A DNA stretch of 9,224 nt from Burkholderiaceae bacterium (GTDB lineage: Bacteria; Pseudomonadota; Gammaproteobacteria; Burkholderiales; Burkholderiaceae_F), in NCBI GenBank assembly GCA_013813185.1, contig JACCSD010000353.1, forward strand, positions 1-9,224, written 5' to 3'. Positions 1-5,827 of this stretch are shown here, piece by piece. The position numbers and the translations under genes were made by a program. Numbering within the stretch: position 1 is the first letter of the stretch; every line of letters begins with the position of its first letter. The notes below the pieces were generated by a model, which was not told the origin of the DNA, searched no databases, and saw only the letters and a program-made list of their open reading frames with translations.

Positions 1-600
1 TCGTTCGGCGAGTTCGTTGCGCGTGGGACAACGGGTTCTATCTATGGAGCCTTCGCGGTTCTGCCTTTGTTTCTGATCTGGATTTATTTGTCGTGGTACG
101 TCGTCCTGTTCGGCGCCGCGATCACAGCTACTTTGCCGCGGCTGCGTGCGACCCGTTTTTCGGACGAAATGCTCGCCGGCAATCAGTTCATCACGTCGGT
201 GGCGTTGCTAAAGGCGCTGTTGAAGGCGAAGCAGGGCAAGACCCCGGCGGTGCGGACGGTAGAGCTTGCGCGGCAGATTCGCATGTCCGCCGATGAGACC
301 GAGCAGCTGCTCGAGGCGCTGGAGAAACTGGGATACGTTAGGCGGCTGGCCCTGCATCCCTCGGGTCCGCGTGCTGGCCGACGCGTGCAGCACGATTGGA
401 TGCTGACCTGCGACGAAAATGCGATGACGCTGAAGCCGTTGTTCGAGCATTTTGCGGTCGACCCGACCAACAGCCTGATGACGACCGATGCACTCGGATT
501 GCGAGCACTGCGCACGCGCTGGTTTCAGTCGGATTGGCTGCAGGCATCGCTCGCGGAAGAACTTGCCGATCAGAAGCAGGCGGCTGCAGTAAGCGGCTAA
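1..600 (+). CDS. YihY/BrkB-family inner membrane protein, C-terminal part (5' end outside window)
   Basis: The reading frame is open from the first base and ends at TAA 598-600, giving the last 199 residues of a larger protein. Residues ~13-43 contain the family's final membrane segment (YGAFAVLPLFLIWIYLSW), a hallmark of the YihY/BrkB (formerly mis-called RNase BN) integral membrane family. From about residue 60 the protein turns soluble: NQFITSVALLKALLKAKQGK is followed by a stretch whose spacing (VELARQIRMSADETEQLLEALEKLGYVRR) looks like a winged helix-turn-helix. Long C-terminal tails of this kind are common in betaproteobacterial members, whereas the shorter E. coli YihY lacks one. The family's molecular function is not settled; the tail probably lies in the cytoplasm. 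The gene converges with the minus-strand operon, and its stop overlaps the ancestral stop of the next gene. Membership is clear; function is not. Confidence 0.85.
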   Translation, partial: SFGEFVARGTTGSIYGAFAVLPLFLIWIYLSWYVVLFGAAITATLPRLRATRFSDEMLAGNQFITSVALLKALLKAKQGKTPAVRTVELARQIRMSADETEQLLEALEKLGYVRRLALHPSGPRAGRRVQHDWMLTCDENAMTLKPLFEHFAVDPTNSLMTTDALGLRALRTRWFQSDWLQASLAEELADQKQAAAVSG

Positions 601-633
601 AGCCGGATCTTGCCGCGCCAAGTGTTCAGGTAC

Positions 634-915
634 TTAACCCAGTCGCCGATGAAAGAGCGGCTGCTTGAACGACGCCGGCTTGTTCTTCTCGAAAAAGAAA
701 TGGCCGATCCAAGCGAAGCCGTAGCCGCACAGGACAGCGGCGAGCAGCCACCAGGGGTTGCGCGTCACGATCGCCACGACGATCAATGCGAGCGCCAATG
801 ATGAGCCCGCGAAATGCATGCGCCGGCAGTTGCGGTCGCGGTGCTCGGACAGGTAAAAAGGATAGAACTCGCGAAAGGTCGCGAATCGTCGCGGAGATGT
901 CGAACTTTCGCTCAT
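634..915 (-). CDS. Mpo1-like / DUF962 small membrane protein, C-terminus frameshifted
   Basis: This 93-residue protein starts at ATG 915. It shows the DUF962/Mpo1 signature: FREFYPFYLSEHRDRNCRRMHFAGS (residues 15-38, with His25 and His34), one or two hydrophobic segments (~40-69) and GYGFAWIGHFFFEKNKPASF (residues 64-83, His72). The yeast member Mpo1 is an Fe(II)-dependent dioxygenase in fatty-acid alpha-oxidation that uses conserved histidines; bacterial members are mostly uncharacterised. After KQPLF the frame reads HRRLG and stops at 634. The usual family ending (SFIGDWVKYLNTWRGKIRL) is intact in the adjacent frame and stops with TAG at 597-599. The indel is a net loss of about 5 nt near 652-658, so the product is truncated and replaced over its last ~20 residues unless this is a sequence error. 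It is the last gene of the minus-strand operon, 32 nt after the LysE gene. No strong Shine-Dalgarno is visible. Confidence 0.75.
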   Translation of the reverse strand: MSESSTSPRRFATFREFYPFYLSEHRDRNCRRMHFAGSSLALALIVVAIVTRNPWWLLAAVLCGYGFAWIGHFFFEKNKPASFKQPLFHRRLG

Positions 916-947
916 GAGTTGCAATCTAGGGCTTCTTTGCGCAGCGC

Positions 948-1610
948 TCAAGACGGCGCCACCGTCAGCACCAGCGTGGCAGCTCCGACTACCAGCACAC
1001 CGGCAACCCGATCGGTGATCCTGGCGTAGCGCGGGTCGACTGCCAGGTGCGTGACGCGCGACGCCAGATAGCCGTAGCCCCCCAGGATCAGCAGCTCCGG
1101 CACGATCGATCCGATCGCGAGCCAGATCATTTGCACGCCGACCGGCAGCGTGGGATCGACGAACTGCGGCAGGATCGCGACGAAAAAGATCAGCGTCTTC
1201 GGATTGGCGAGCTGCAACGACAAGCCCGAAAAATATATCGCGCGTGCAGAGCGGTCGCGGGCTGACGTATTGGAAGTGGTGATTGGCGACGGGCGCCCGA
1301 GGACGGCCGACACTCCGATGTAAACAAGATACAAAGCGCCCAACCATTTCACGGTGACGAAAAATGGTTTGGACGCGACCATCACGGCACCGAGCGCGGT
1401 GGCGGACACTGTGAAGTAAAGCGCGTTGGCCGTCAGCACACCGAGCGCAGCGAAGAGCGAACGCCGCGCGCCATGCGTCAGGCCGTAGGCAATCACCAGC
1501 ATTACCGCAGGACCCGGCGACAACGACAACGCTGCTTCGGTCAGCAGGTAGAGCCAGTACGTATCCCAATTGATCGCAGCAACGTTGAGCGCGGCAAAAA
1601 ACGACGGCAC
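948..1610 (-). CDS. LysE/RhtB-family amino-acid exporter
   Basis: The protein is about 220 residues with alternating hydrophobic segments, the usual size and layout of LysE/RhtB translocators, which expel amino acids such as lysine, homoserine, threonine or cysteine across the inner membrane. Diagnostic stretches are TEAALSLSPGPAVMLV (residues 24-39, the family's N-terminal SPGP motif) and QLANPKTLIFFVAILPQF (the ANPK motif of the middle helix). I chose GTG at 1610 because it lies 7 nt after the hydrolase stop and gives a normal N-terminus. An in-frame ATG at 1670 would add 20 residues and overlap the hydrolase gene by 53 nt; neither start has a convincing Shine-Dalgarno. The substrate cannot be read from the sequence. 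Its position behind metY makes a homoserine- or sulfur-amino-acid-related cargo plausible, but that is inference. Confidence 0.85.
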   Translation of the reverse strand: MPSFFAALNVAAINWDTYWLYLLTEAALSLSPGPAVMLVIAYGLTHGARRSLFAALGVLTANALYFTVSATALGAVMVASKPFFVTVKWLGALYLVYIGVSAVLGRPSPITTSNTSARDRSARAIYFSGLSLQLANPKTLIFFVAILPQFVDPTLPVGVQMIWLAIGSIVPELLILGGYGYLASRVTHLAVDPRYARITDRVAGVLVVGAATLVLTVAPS

Positions 1611-1617
1611 GTGTGCG

Positions 1618-2454
1618 TCAGGCGGCAGTGCGTCCGAATGCGCGCGCAGCGAAATGCTGCAAAGCCTCACGCACGGCGTCCGGATTTTCAGCCATCAACG
1701 AATGGCCGGCGCCAGGCAGAATCAAGACCGCCGCATCCCGGCACGCGTCGATCAGCGGCTGCGCGGCACGCGCCGGCGTCATCGAGTCTGAAGCTCCGAG
1801 GATGAATTGCACCGGACACGTCAGTCCGGCCGCGGCTTGCACGCCGCGCTGGTAAGCGCTGCACGCGGCGAAGTCTGCGTGCAGAACGTCCGCGCCGTTG
1901 CGCTGCGCGACTCGCTGCATCAATCGCAGATTGCTCCATATGTTCGAGAAGCCGGGACCAGGACTCGACGGTTTGCGATCGAATGCACCGAGCGAGGCGC
2001 TGTGCGACCAGATATTGATCATCTCCATCGCCTGCGCCGGCGAATTCCTGGTGGCGTCGAGAAGTGCGTCAGATACCTGCATCGGAGAAGCCGTCGCGAT
2101 CAGGACGACACCCAGTACTTTGTCGCGCAGGAGTGCCCCCAACTCGAGCGCGATCAGGGACCCCATGCTGTGCCCGACCACGATCAGGCGCTCGGCACCG
2201 CACGTCTTCAGCGCAGCGGCCACGTGCTCGGCCATTGACTCGATCGTCGTCAGCGCAGGCCCGGCACTGCGCATGTGGCCCGGCAGATCGAGTGCGAGCA
2301 CGCCGTAGCCGTGATGCGCCATGTAGCGACTCTGCAGGCTCCACACACTGTGATCGTGCTCGCCGCCGTGCAAAAAGACGATCGTCGGCAGGGCGGGATC
2401 GAACGTCTTTCCGCCTGTGTAGGCGTACAGGCGCGGCGTTTCAATGAGATCCAT
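1618..2454 (-). CDS. alpha/beta-fold hydrolase
   Basis: A complete 278-residue alpha/beta hydrolase. Visible elements are the oxyanion-hole HGG (29-31), the beta-strand and turn LALDLPGH (53-60), the nucleophile elbow GHSMG with Ser96, the acid in GASDSMTP (Asp223) and the base in GAGHSL (His251). This is a full Ser-Asp-His triad, so the enzyme should be active. The cap region (~130-200) is family-variable and gives no substrate. The LDLPGH-type signature resembles small esterases, lactonases and C-C-bond hydrolases, and I cannot separate these. The ATG at 2454 lies 10 nt downstream of the metY stop, so the two genes are almost certainly cotranscribed. The purine-rich GGCGG just before the ATG is only a weak ribosome site. 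A role connected with acyl-homoserine or a sulfhydrylation product is possible from context but unproven. Confidence 0.87.
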   Translation of the reverse strand: MDLIETPRLYAYTGGKTFDPALPTIVFLHGGEHDHSVWSLQSRYMAHHGYGVLALDLPGHMRSAGPALTTIESMAEHVAAALKTCGAERLIVVGHSMGSLIALELGALLRDKVLGVVLIATASPMQVSDALLDATRNSPAQAMEMINIWSHSASLGAFDRKPSSPGPGFSNIWSNLRLMQRVAQRNGADVLHADFAACSAYQRGVQAAAGLTCPVQFILGASDSMTPARAAQPLIDACRDAAVLILPGAGHSLMAENPDAVREALQHFAARAFGRTAA

Positions 2455-2464
2455 CCGCCGGACG

Positions 2465-3760
2465 TTACGCAGTCCTGGCGGCGCGCTTCAGTGCCTGCTG
2501 AAGATCATCGATCAAATCGGTGGCGTCTTCCAGGCCGACCGAAAGCCGGATCGTTCCCTGCGTAATGCCGGCGGCTTGTAACTCGTGATCGGGAACGCGG
2601 AAATGCGTGGTCGATGCCGGGTGAATCACCAGTGACTTTGCGTCGCCGACGTTAGCGAGGTGTGAGAACACGCGTAGCGCCTCGACGAATGCACGACCGG
2701 CATTGCGCGAGCCCTTCAGATTGAAGCTGAACACCGCACCGCATCCGCGCGGCAACAACCGTTGCGCCAACGCGTGGTCGGGATGCGAAGGCAACTCGGG
2801 GTACGCGACCGCTTCGACCATCGGATGATCGCCAAGAAACGCGACGACCTTGCGTGTGTTGTCCACGTGTCGCTGCATGCGAAGCGGCAGCGTTTCGAGG
2901 CCCTGCAACAGGAAGAACGCCGTATGAGGGCTCATGCACGCGCCGAAGTCGCGCAGCCCTTCACGTCGCGCACGAAGCAGAAACGGCGCGACGGTGCTTT
3001 CTTCTGCAAAGTTCATGCCGTGAAACCCGACGTACGGCTGCGTCAGCGTTAAAAATTTACCGCTCGCCAGCCAGTCGAACGTACCGCCGTCGATCAACAC
3101 GCCGCCGATCGCCACGCCGTGACCGCCGATGAATTTCGTCGCCGAGTGATACACGAGGTCGGCGCCGTGATCGAACGGCGTCATCAAATAGGGCGTAGTG
3201 AATGTCGAATCGACCAGCAGCGGTAGACCGTTGTCGTGAGCGATGGCGCTAACCGCCGGAATGTCGAGCACGTCCAGCCCCGGGTTGCCGAGCGTCTCGC
3301 CGAACAGCAATCGGGTGTTGGGACGCACCGCGGACCGCCACGCATCCAGATCGCGCGGGTCGACAAAAGTCGTGTCGATACCAAAGCGCGCCAAGGTAAA
3401 GCCCAGCAAGTTGTGCGACCCGCCATACAGCGCACGACTGGCGACGATGTGGGAGCCCGCACCCAGCAGCGTCACGATCGCAAGATGCAGCGCCGCCTGC
3501 CCGCTGGCCGTAGCGATCGCGCCGACGCCTTTCTCGAGCGCAGCCATGCGCTCTTCAAACACAGCGACGGTCGGATTGGAAATGCGCGAGTACACATGAC
3601 CCGCACGCTCCATGTTGAACAACCCGGCGGCGTGATCAGAATCCTCGAACACATACGACGCCGTCGCATAAATCGGCACTGCGCGGCTGCCGGTGGTCGG
3701 GTCCGGCGGCTGGCCCGCATGCAGCGCGAGCGTATCGAATCCAGGATAGCGGACGGTCAT
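2465..3760 (-). CDS. metY: O-acylhomoserine sulfhydrylase (PLP-dependent Cys/Met metabolism family)
   Basis: A 431-residue cytosolic PLP enzyme of the Cys/Met-metabolism (gamma-family) fold. It should replace the acetyl (or succinyl) group of O-acylhomoserine with sulfide to make homocysteine directly, bypassing cystathionine. Motifs in order: the N-terminal TLALHAGQPPDPTTGSRAVP (10-29); YSRISNPT (57-64), with the Tyr and Arg that contact PLP phosphate of the neighbouring subunit; ASGQAA (85-90); DSTFTTP (184-190), whose Asp184 pairs with the pyridine nitrogen; SATKFIGGHG (206-215), with PLP-Schiff-base Lys209; and the C-terminal substrate-arginine stretch GTIRLSVGLED (402-412). The ~430-residue length and the insertion around 228-252 (ending GFHGMNF) fit the MetY/O-acetylhomoserine type better than the shorter MetZ or MetB. 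It is first in a minus-strand operon with the hydrolase and exporter. No Shine-Dalgarno precedes the ATG; see the promoter entry. Confidence 0.9.
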   Translation of the reverse strand: MTVRYPGFDTLALHAGQPPDPTTGSRAVPIYATASYVFEDSDHAAGLFNMERAGHVYSRISNPTVAVFEERMAALEKGVGAIATASGQAALHLAIVTLLGAGSHIVASRALYGGSHNLLGFTLARFGIDTTFVDPRDLDAWRSAVRPNTRLLFGETLGNPGLDVLDIPAVSAIAHDNGLPLLVDSTFTTPYLMTPFDHGADLVYHSATKFIGGHGVAIGGVLIDGGTFDWLASGKFLTLTQPYVGFHGMNFAEESTVAPFLLRARREGLRDFGACMSPHTAFFLLQGLETLPLRMQRHVDNTRKVVAFLGDHPMVEAVAYPELPSHPDHALAQRLLPRGCGAVFSFNLKGSRNAGRAFVEALRVFSHLANVGDAKSLVIHPASTTHFRVPDHELQAAGITQGTIRLSVGLEDATDLIDDLQQALKRAARTA

Positions 3761-3766
3761 GCGAAG

Positions 3767-3772
3767 AGTTTA
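3767..3772 (-). promoter_or_regulatory. candidate -10 element of metY (leaderless or near-leaderless start)
   Basis: On the minus strand TAAACT ends 6 nt before the metY ATG, inside the 12-mer TTGCGTAAACTC (3766-3777). A sigma-70-type start 6-7 nt beyond it would fall at or beside the A of the ATG, which agrees with the absence of a Shine-Dalgarno. I see no good -35 hexamer at 16-18 nt, because that space is occupied by the repeat island. This is inferred from sequence only. Confidence 0.35.
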
Positions 3773-3778
3773 CGCAAG

Positions 3779-3866
3779 ACATCGTGCAGCAGCGGCTGAC
3801 GCAGCCGCGCCGCTACGCAACACATCGTACAGCAGCGACTGGCCCAACTGCGCCGCCTACGTCGTC
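3779..3866 (+). repeat. 43-bp imperfect direct repeat, two tandem copies
   Basis: ACATCGT at 3779-3785 recurs at 3822-3828, and the following ~36 nt match with a few substitutions and a 1-nt insertion: CAGCAGCG.CTG, CGCCGC and TACG recur in order. The second copy forms the left outer stem of palindrome A (3831-3866). The first copy is also complementary to the right stem of A (3981-4007), so either copy could pair with it. It is probably a duplication of the outer stem. Confidence 0.65.
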
Positions 3867-4007
3867 GGGCACTAAAGTGCCGACCACTGCGGTACTCGCC
3901 AAGCCGGCGCGAAACAGGGCTAAAGCGCTGTTTCGCTCAAAAGCCCCGGCTTGGCTCCGTTCCTCGGGCGACGACTCAAAGGCGGCGCATCTGCGCCAGC
4001 CGCTGCT
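3831..4007 (+). repeat. nested palindromic element, copy A (plus orientation)
   Basis: A ~177-nt imperfect palindrome. The outer stem pairs 3831-3858 with 3980-4007 (28 positions, about 4 mismatches), continued by 3861-3866 with 3970-3975. Inside lie hairpin 1, GGCACT/AGTGCC (3868-3873 with 3876-3881, loop AA), and hairpin 2, 3898-3907 with 3946-3955 (10 bp perfect, GCCAAGCCGG). Hairpin 2 is extended by 3910-3917 with 3928-3935 (8 bp perfect, CGAAACAG) around a 10-nt loop. The core 3867-3973 aligns without gaps to copy B on the opposite strand, with 13 differences in 107. It contains no believable gene; the ORF across it begins and ends arbitrarily. It could be an interspersed repeat family or a structured RNA. 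Confidence 0.85.
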
Positions 4008-4017
4008 GTCGCAACAT

Positions 4018-4039
4018 CACCTCGCACGAGGTGTTTTTT
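4018..4039 (+). terminator. Rho-independent-like terminator between the palindromes
   Basis: CACCTCG (4018-4024) and CGAGGTG (4027-4033) form a perfect stem, effectively 6 bp with a 4-nt loop, followed at once by six T (4034-4039). The minus-strand reading lacks a T tract after the stem, so it is directional for plus-strand transcription. No protein gene lies upstream on the plus strand, so if used it would end a non-coding transcript through copy A. Alternatively it is a passive part of the repeat island. Confidence 0.55.
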
Positions 4040-4070
4040 ATCTTTCCCCTAAACAACTGGCATGCCTCAA

Positions 4071-4250
4071 GCGCAAGCGTTGGGCGGAGCTGGCCTGCCT
4101 TCGGGGCGTCACCCGAGGAACGGAGCAACGCCGGGGCTGTTAAGCAAAAAAGCGCTTCAGCCCTTTTTTGCGCCGGCGTTGCGAGTACCGCAGTGGTTGG
4201 CACTTTAGTGCCCGACGCCCAGGCAGGCCAGCTCCGCCCAACGCTTGCGC
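4071..4250 (-). repeat. nested palindromic element, copy B (minus orientation)
   Basis: A 180-nt palindrome with a perfect 29-bp outer stem (4071-4099 with 4222-4250), continued by 4105-4110 with 4214-4219. Inside, in the minus-strand sense, are hairpin 1 (4199-4204 with 4207-4212, the same GGCACT/AGTGCC) and hairpin 2. Hairpin 2 is a 10-bp stem, 4125-4134 with 4173-4182 (GCAACGCCGG), plus 4144-4152 with 4163-4171 (A6/T6 core) around a 10-nt loop. The core (4107-4213) is 94/107 identical to copy A in inverted orientation. The outer stem sequence is largely different from that of A although its pairing is perfect. The A- and T-runs flanking the 10-nt loop may also make either strand prone to pausing or termination. 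Confidence 0.87.
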
Positions 4251-4278
4251 GCCGCGATGAAGTGACAGCAACGTTGCG

Positions 4279-4284
4279 TAAACT
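4279..4284 (+). promoter_or_regulatory. candidate -10 element of pip
   Basis: TAAACT lies within the 12-mer TTGCGTAAACTC (4274-4285), the exact inverse of the one before metY, and ends 13 nt before the pip ATG. The predicted start leaves only a ~5-8-nt leader without a Shine-Dalgarno. The best -35-like hexamer at 16 nt spacing (ATGAAG, 4257-4262) is poor. Inferred only. Confidence 0.35.
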
Positions 4285-4297
4285 CCCATCGCATTTT

Positions 4298-5251
4298 ATG
4301 GATACAAGAGCAATTCTTCACCCGCCCGTTGAGCCCTACGATCAAGGCATGCTCGCGCTCGACGATGTGCACACGATGTACTGGGAGACGTCGGGCAATC
4401 CGGCCGGCGCGCCGGTGCTCTTCGTGCACGGCGGGCCCGGGGGCGGGTGTTCGCCTGAGCATCGGCGTTTTTTCGATCCCGAATTCTTTCGCATCGTGCT
4501 TTTCGACCAGCGCGGCGCGGGGGCTTCGACGCCGGTCGGTGAAGCATTCGGGAACACTACGGTTCAGCTGATAGCTGACATCGAGAAGCTGCGTGCGTAC
4601 TTGGACATCGAGCGGTGGCTGATCTTTGGTGGCTCGTGGGGCAGCACGCTCGGGCTGGCGTACGGTCAGGCGCATCCGCATCGGTGTTCAGGGTTCGTGC
4701 TGCGCGGCATCTTTCTCGGCCGGCAGAGCGAGATCGACTGGTTTCTCTACGGGTTGCGTACGATATTTCCGGAAGCGTGGCATCGATTTGCCAACATGCT
4801 GCCGCCGGCCGAGCGCAAGGACTTGCTGAAGGGCTATCTGAAACGGCTGTTCGACAGGGACGCGCGCGTGTATCTGCCGTTTGCGCGCGCGTGGAGCGAA
4901 TACGAAGGCTCGTGCTCGACGTTGCTGCCGAACCCGGAGCTGGTGCGGCACTTCGCCGACGAGGCGCTCGGCCTGGCGCGCATGGAGGCGCACTACTTTG
5001 CGCACCAGTGTTTTCTCGAGCCTAATCAATTGCTGAACAATCTGGATCGTGTTCGTCACTTGCCGGCCTCGATCGTGCAGGCGCGCTACGACATGGTGTG
5101 CCCGATCGTCAATGCCGACGAACTGGCGCGCGCGTGGCCGACCGCGAAATACACGGTCGTGGCCGACGCGGGTCACTCGGTATGGGAGCCGTCGGTCAGC
5201 GCCACCGTGGTGGCGGAGGTAGACCGCATGAAACTGCACCTGGCGCGGTAG
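4298..5251 (+). CDS. pip: proline iminopeptidase
   Basis: A 317-residue alpha/beta hydrolase of peptidase family S33, which removes N-terminal proline from peptides in the cytoplasm. The start ATG 4298 gives the usual N-terminus (LHPPVEPYDQGML) and normal family length. An open frame continues upstream to 4031, but it runs through palindrome B and is not a real extension. Signatures are HGGPGGG (44-50, oxyanion hole), LFDQRGAGAS (68-77), the nucleophile elbow GGSWGS with Ser113, RYDMVCP with catalytic Asp265 and DAGHS with catalytic His293. The glutamates ahead of the C-terminal strand (REGION SEYEGS, 200-205, and MEAHYF, 229-234) match those that bind the substrate's free amino group in Pip enzymes. 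The gene is divergent from metY across the repeat island, and is followed by a 103-nt gap to the CBS gene, so it probably has its own transcription unit. Confidence 0.95.
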   Translation: MDTRAILHPPVEPYDQGMLALDDVHTMYWETSGNPAGAPVLFVHGGPGGGCSPEHRRFFDPEFFRIVLFDQRGAGASTPVGEAFGNTTVQLIADIEKLRAYLDIERWLIFGGSWGSTLGLAYGQAHPHRCSGFVLRGIFLGRQSEIDWFLYGLRTIFPEAWHRFANMLPPAERKDLLKGYLKRLFDRDARVYLPFARAWSEYEGSCSTLLPNPELVRHFADEALGLARMEAHYFAHQCFLEPNQLLNNLDRVRHLPASIVQARYDMVCPIVNADELARAWPTAKYTVVADAGHSVWEPSVSATVVAEVDRMKLHLAR

Positions 5252-5290
5252 CCCGTACCGCCGTTTGTTCGCCGGCTGCGCACCCGGTGC

Positions 5291-5319
5291 TTGTTCGTTC
5301 GCGCGCGCGGGGCTACGAT
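5291..5319 (+). promoter_or_regulatory. candidate sigma-70 promoter of the CBS-domain gene
   Basis: TTGTTC (5291-5296) and TACGAT (5314-5319) are separated by 17 nt, with a plausible start near 5327. They lie in the pip-CBS gap about 30 nt before the ATG, downstream of no obvious terminator. Match quality is moderate. Confidence 0.42.
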
Positions 5320-5354
5320 CGTTCGCATCACCGCTCGCTCCGGCAGGAGGAACC

Positions 5355-5807
5355 ATGAAAGTCGCCGACATACTCCGCGTCAAGGGTACTGCGCTCTACA
5401 CCGTTGCGCCTGGCGCGCCGCTCGTCGACGCGGTCAATCTGATGGCCGAACTCGATATCGGGTCCGCCGTCGTGATGGAGTTCGGAGAGCTCGCAGGCAT
5501 GTTGACGTTCCGCGAGGTGATCAATCGCCTGCATGCCAACGGCGGCGCGATCGGCGACATCCCGACGCGCGCAGCGATGGACCCGGCGCCGCTGACGGTC
5601 ACTTCAGATACCAACATCATGGAAGTGCGCCGGCTGATGCTGGAGCGGCATGCGCGTTACCTGCCGGTAATGGACGGACGCACTCTGGCGGGCGTCATTT
5701 CTTTTTACGATGTGGCCAAGGCGGTGCTCGAAGAACAAAGCTTCGAGAACAAGATGCTGAAGGCGTACATCGGCGACTACCGCGAGACCGAAGAAGCCCG
5801 CAGCTAG
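5355..5807 (+). CDS. tandem CBS-domain protein
   Basis: A 150-residue soluble protein made almost entirely of two CBS domains (about residues 8-62 and 74-128), the standard Bateman module that binds adenine nucleotides such as AMP, ATP or SAM. Typical strand-helix repeats are visible: ALYTVAPGAPLVDAVNLMAE then GSAVVMEFGELAGMLTFREV; and PLTVTSDTNIMEVRRLMLER then YLPVMDGRTLAGVISFYDVA. There is no attached enzyme or channel domain, so it is probably a stand-alone sensor or a partner of an unknown effector. The start ATG 5355 has an excellent Shine-Dalgarno, AGGAGG at 5345-5350, the best in the window. An in-frame upstream extension to 5265 is spurious. The stop TAG is built into a 9-bp hairpin shared with the next gene's start region. 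The ligand is unknown. Confidence 0.92.
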   Translation: MKVADILRVKGTALYTVAPGAPLVDAVNLMAELDIGSAVVMEFGELAGMLTFREVINRLHANGGAIGDIPTRAAMDPAPLTVTSDTNIMEVRRLMLERHARYLPVMDGRTLAGVISFYDVAKAVLEEQSFENKMLKAYIGDYRETEEARS

Positions 5808-5826
5808 GGCCTGTGAACAGGCCCTA
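5805..5826 (+). promoter_or_regulatory. perfect 9-bp hairpin spanning the CBS stop and the next start
   Basis: TAGGGCCTG (5805-5813) and CAGGCCCTA (5818-5826) pair perfectly around a TGAA loop. The stem begins with the TAG stop of the CBS gene and ends 1 nt before the GTG start of the flavoprotein gene, covering where a ribosome site would sit. There is no T tract, so a classic terminator is unlikely. It could act as a translational or mRNA-stability element; that is inference. Confidence 0.6.
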
Positions 5827-5827
5827 A

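Noticed and set aside
916..1569. Long minus-strand frame (311 residues) continuing upstream of the Mpo1-like start
   Set aside because: This part is the out-of-frame shadow of the LysE gene on the same strand; only the last 93 residues are real.
3784..4143. Plus-strand 119-residue ORF and its minus-strand look-alike (3976-4203, 75 residues) sharing PTTAVLA and LRSSGD stretches
   Set aside because: The similarity comes from the gap-free inverted repeat, not from a protein. The stem changes are compensatory in base pairing, the ends of the ORFs are arbitrary, and the flanks have no ribosome site. Such ORFs may be mis-annotated as hypothetical proteins elsewhere.
4144..4171. A6/T6 hairpin in palindrome B as an intrinsic terminator
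   Set aside because: The T run is part of the stem rather than following it, so it is not a canonical terminator, although pausing is possible.
4031..4297. Apparent N-terminal extension of the proline iminopeptidase from a TTG
   Set aside because: It translates palindrome B, has no family similarity, and the ATG at 4298 gives the normal length and N-terminus.
3761..4297. Methionine-related riboswitch (SAM or SAH type) upstream of metY
   Set aside because: The metY leader appears to be only a few nucleotides, and I see no known aptamer consensus; the structure present occurs in two opposite copies, unlike a riboswitch.
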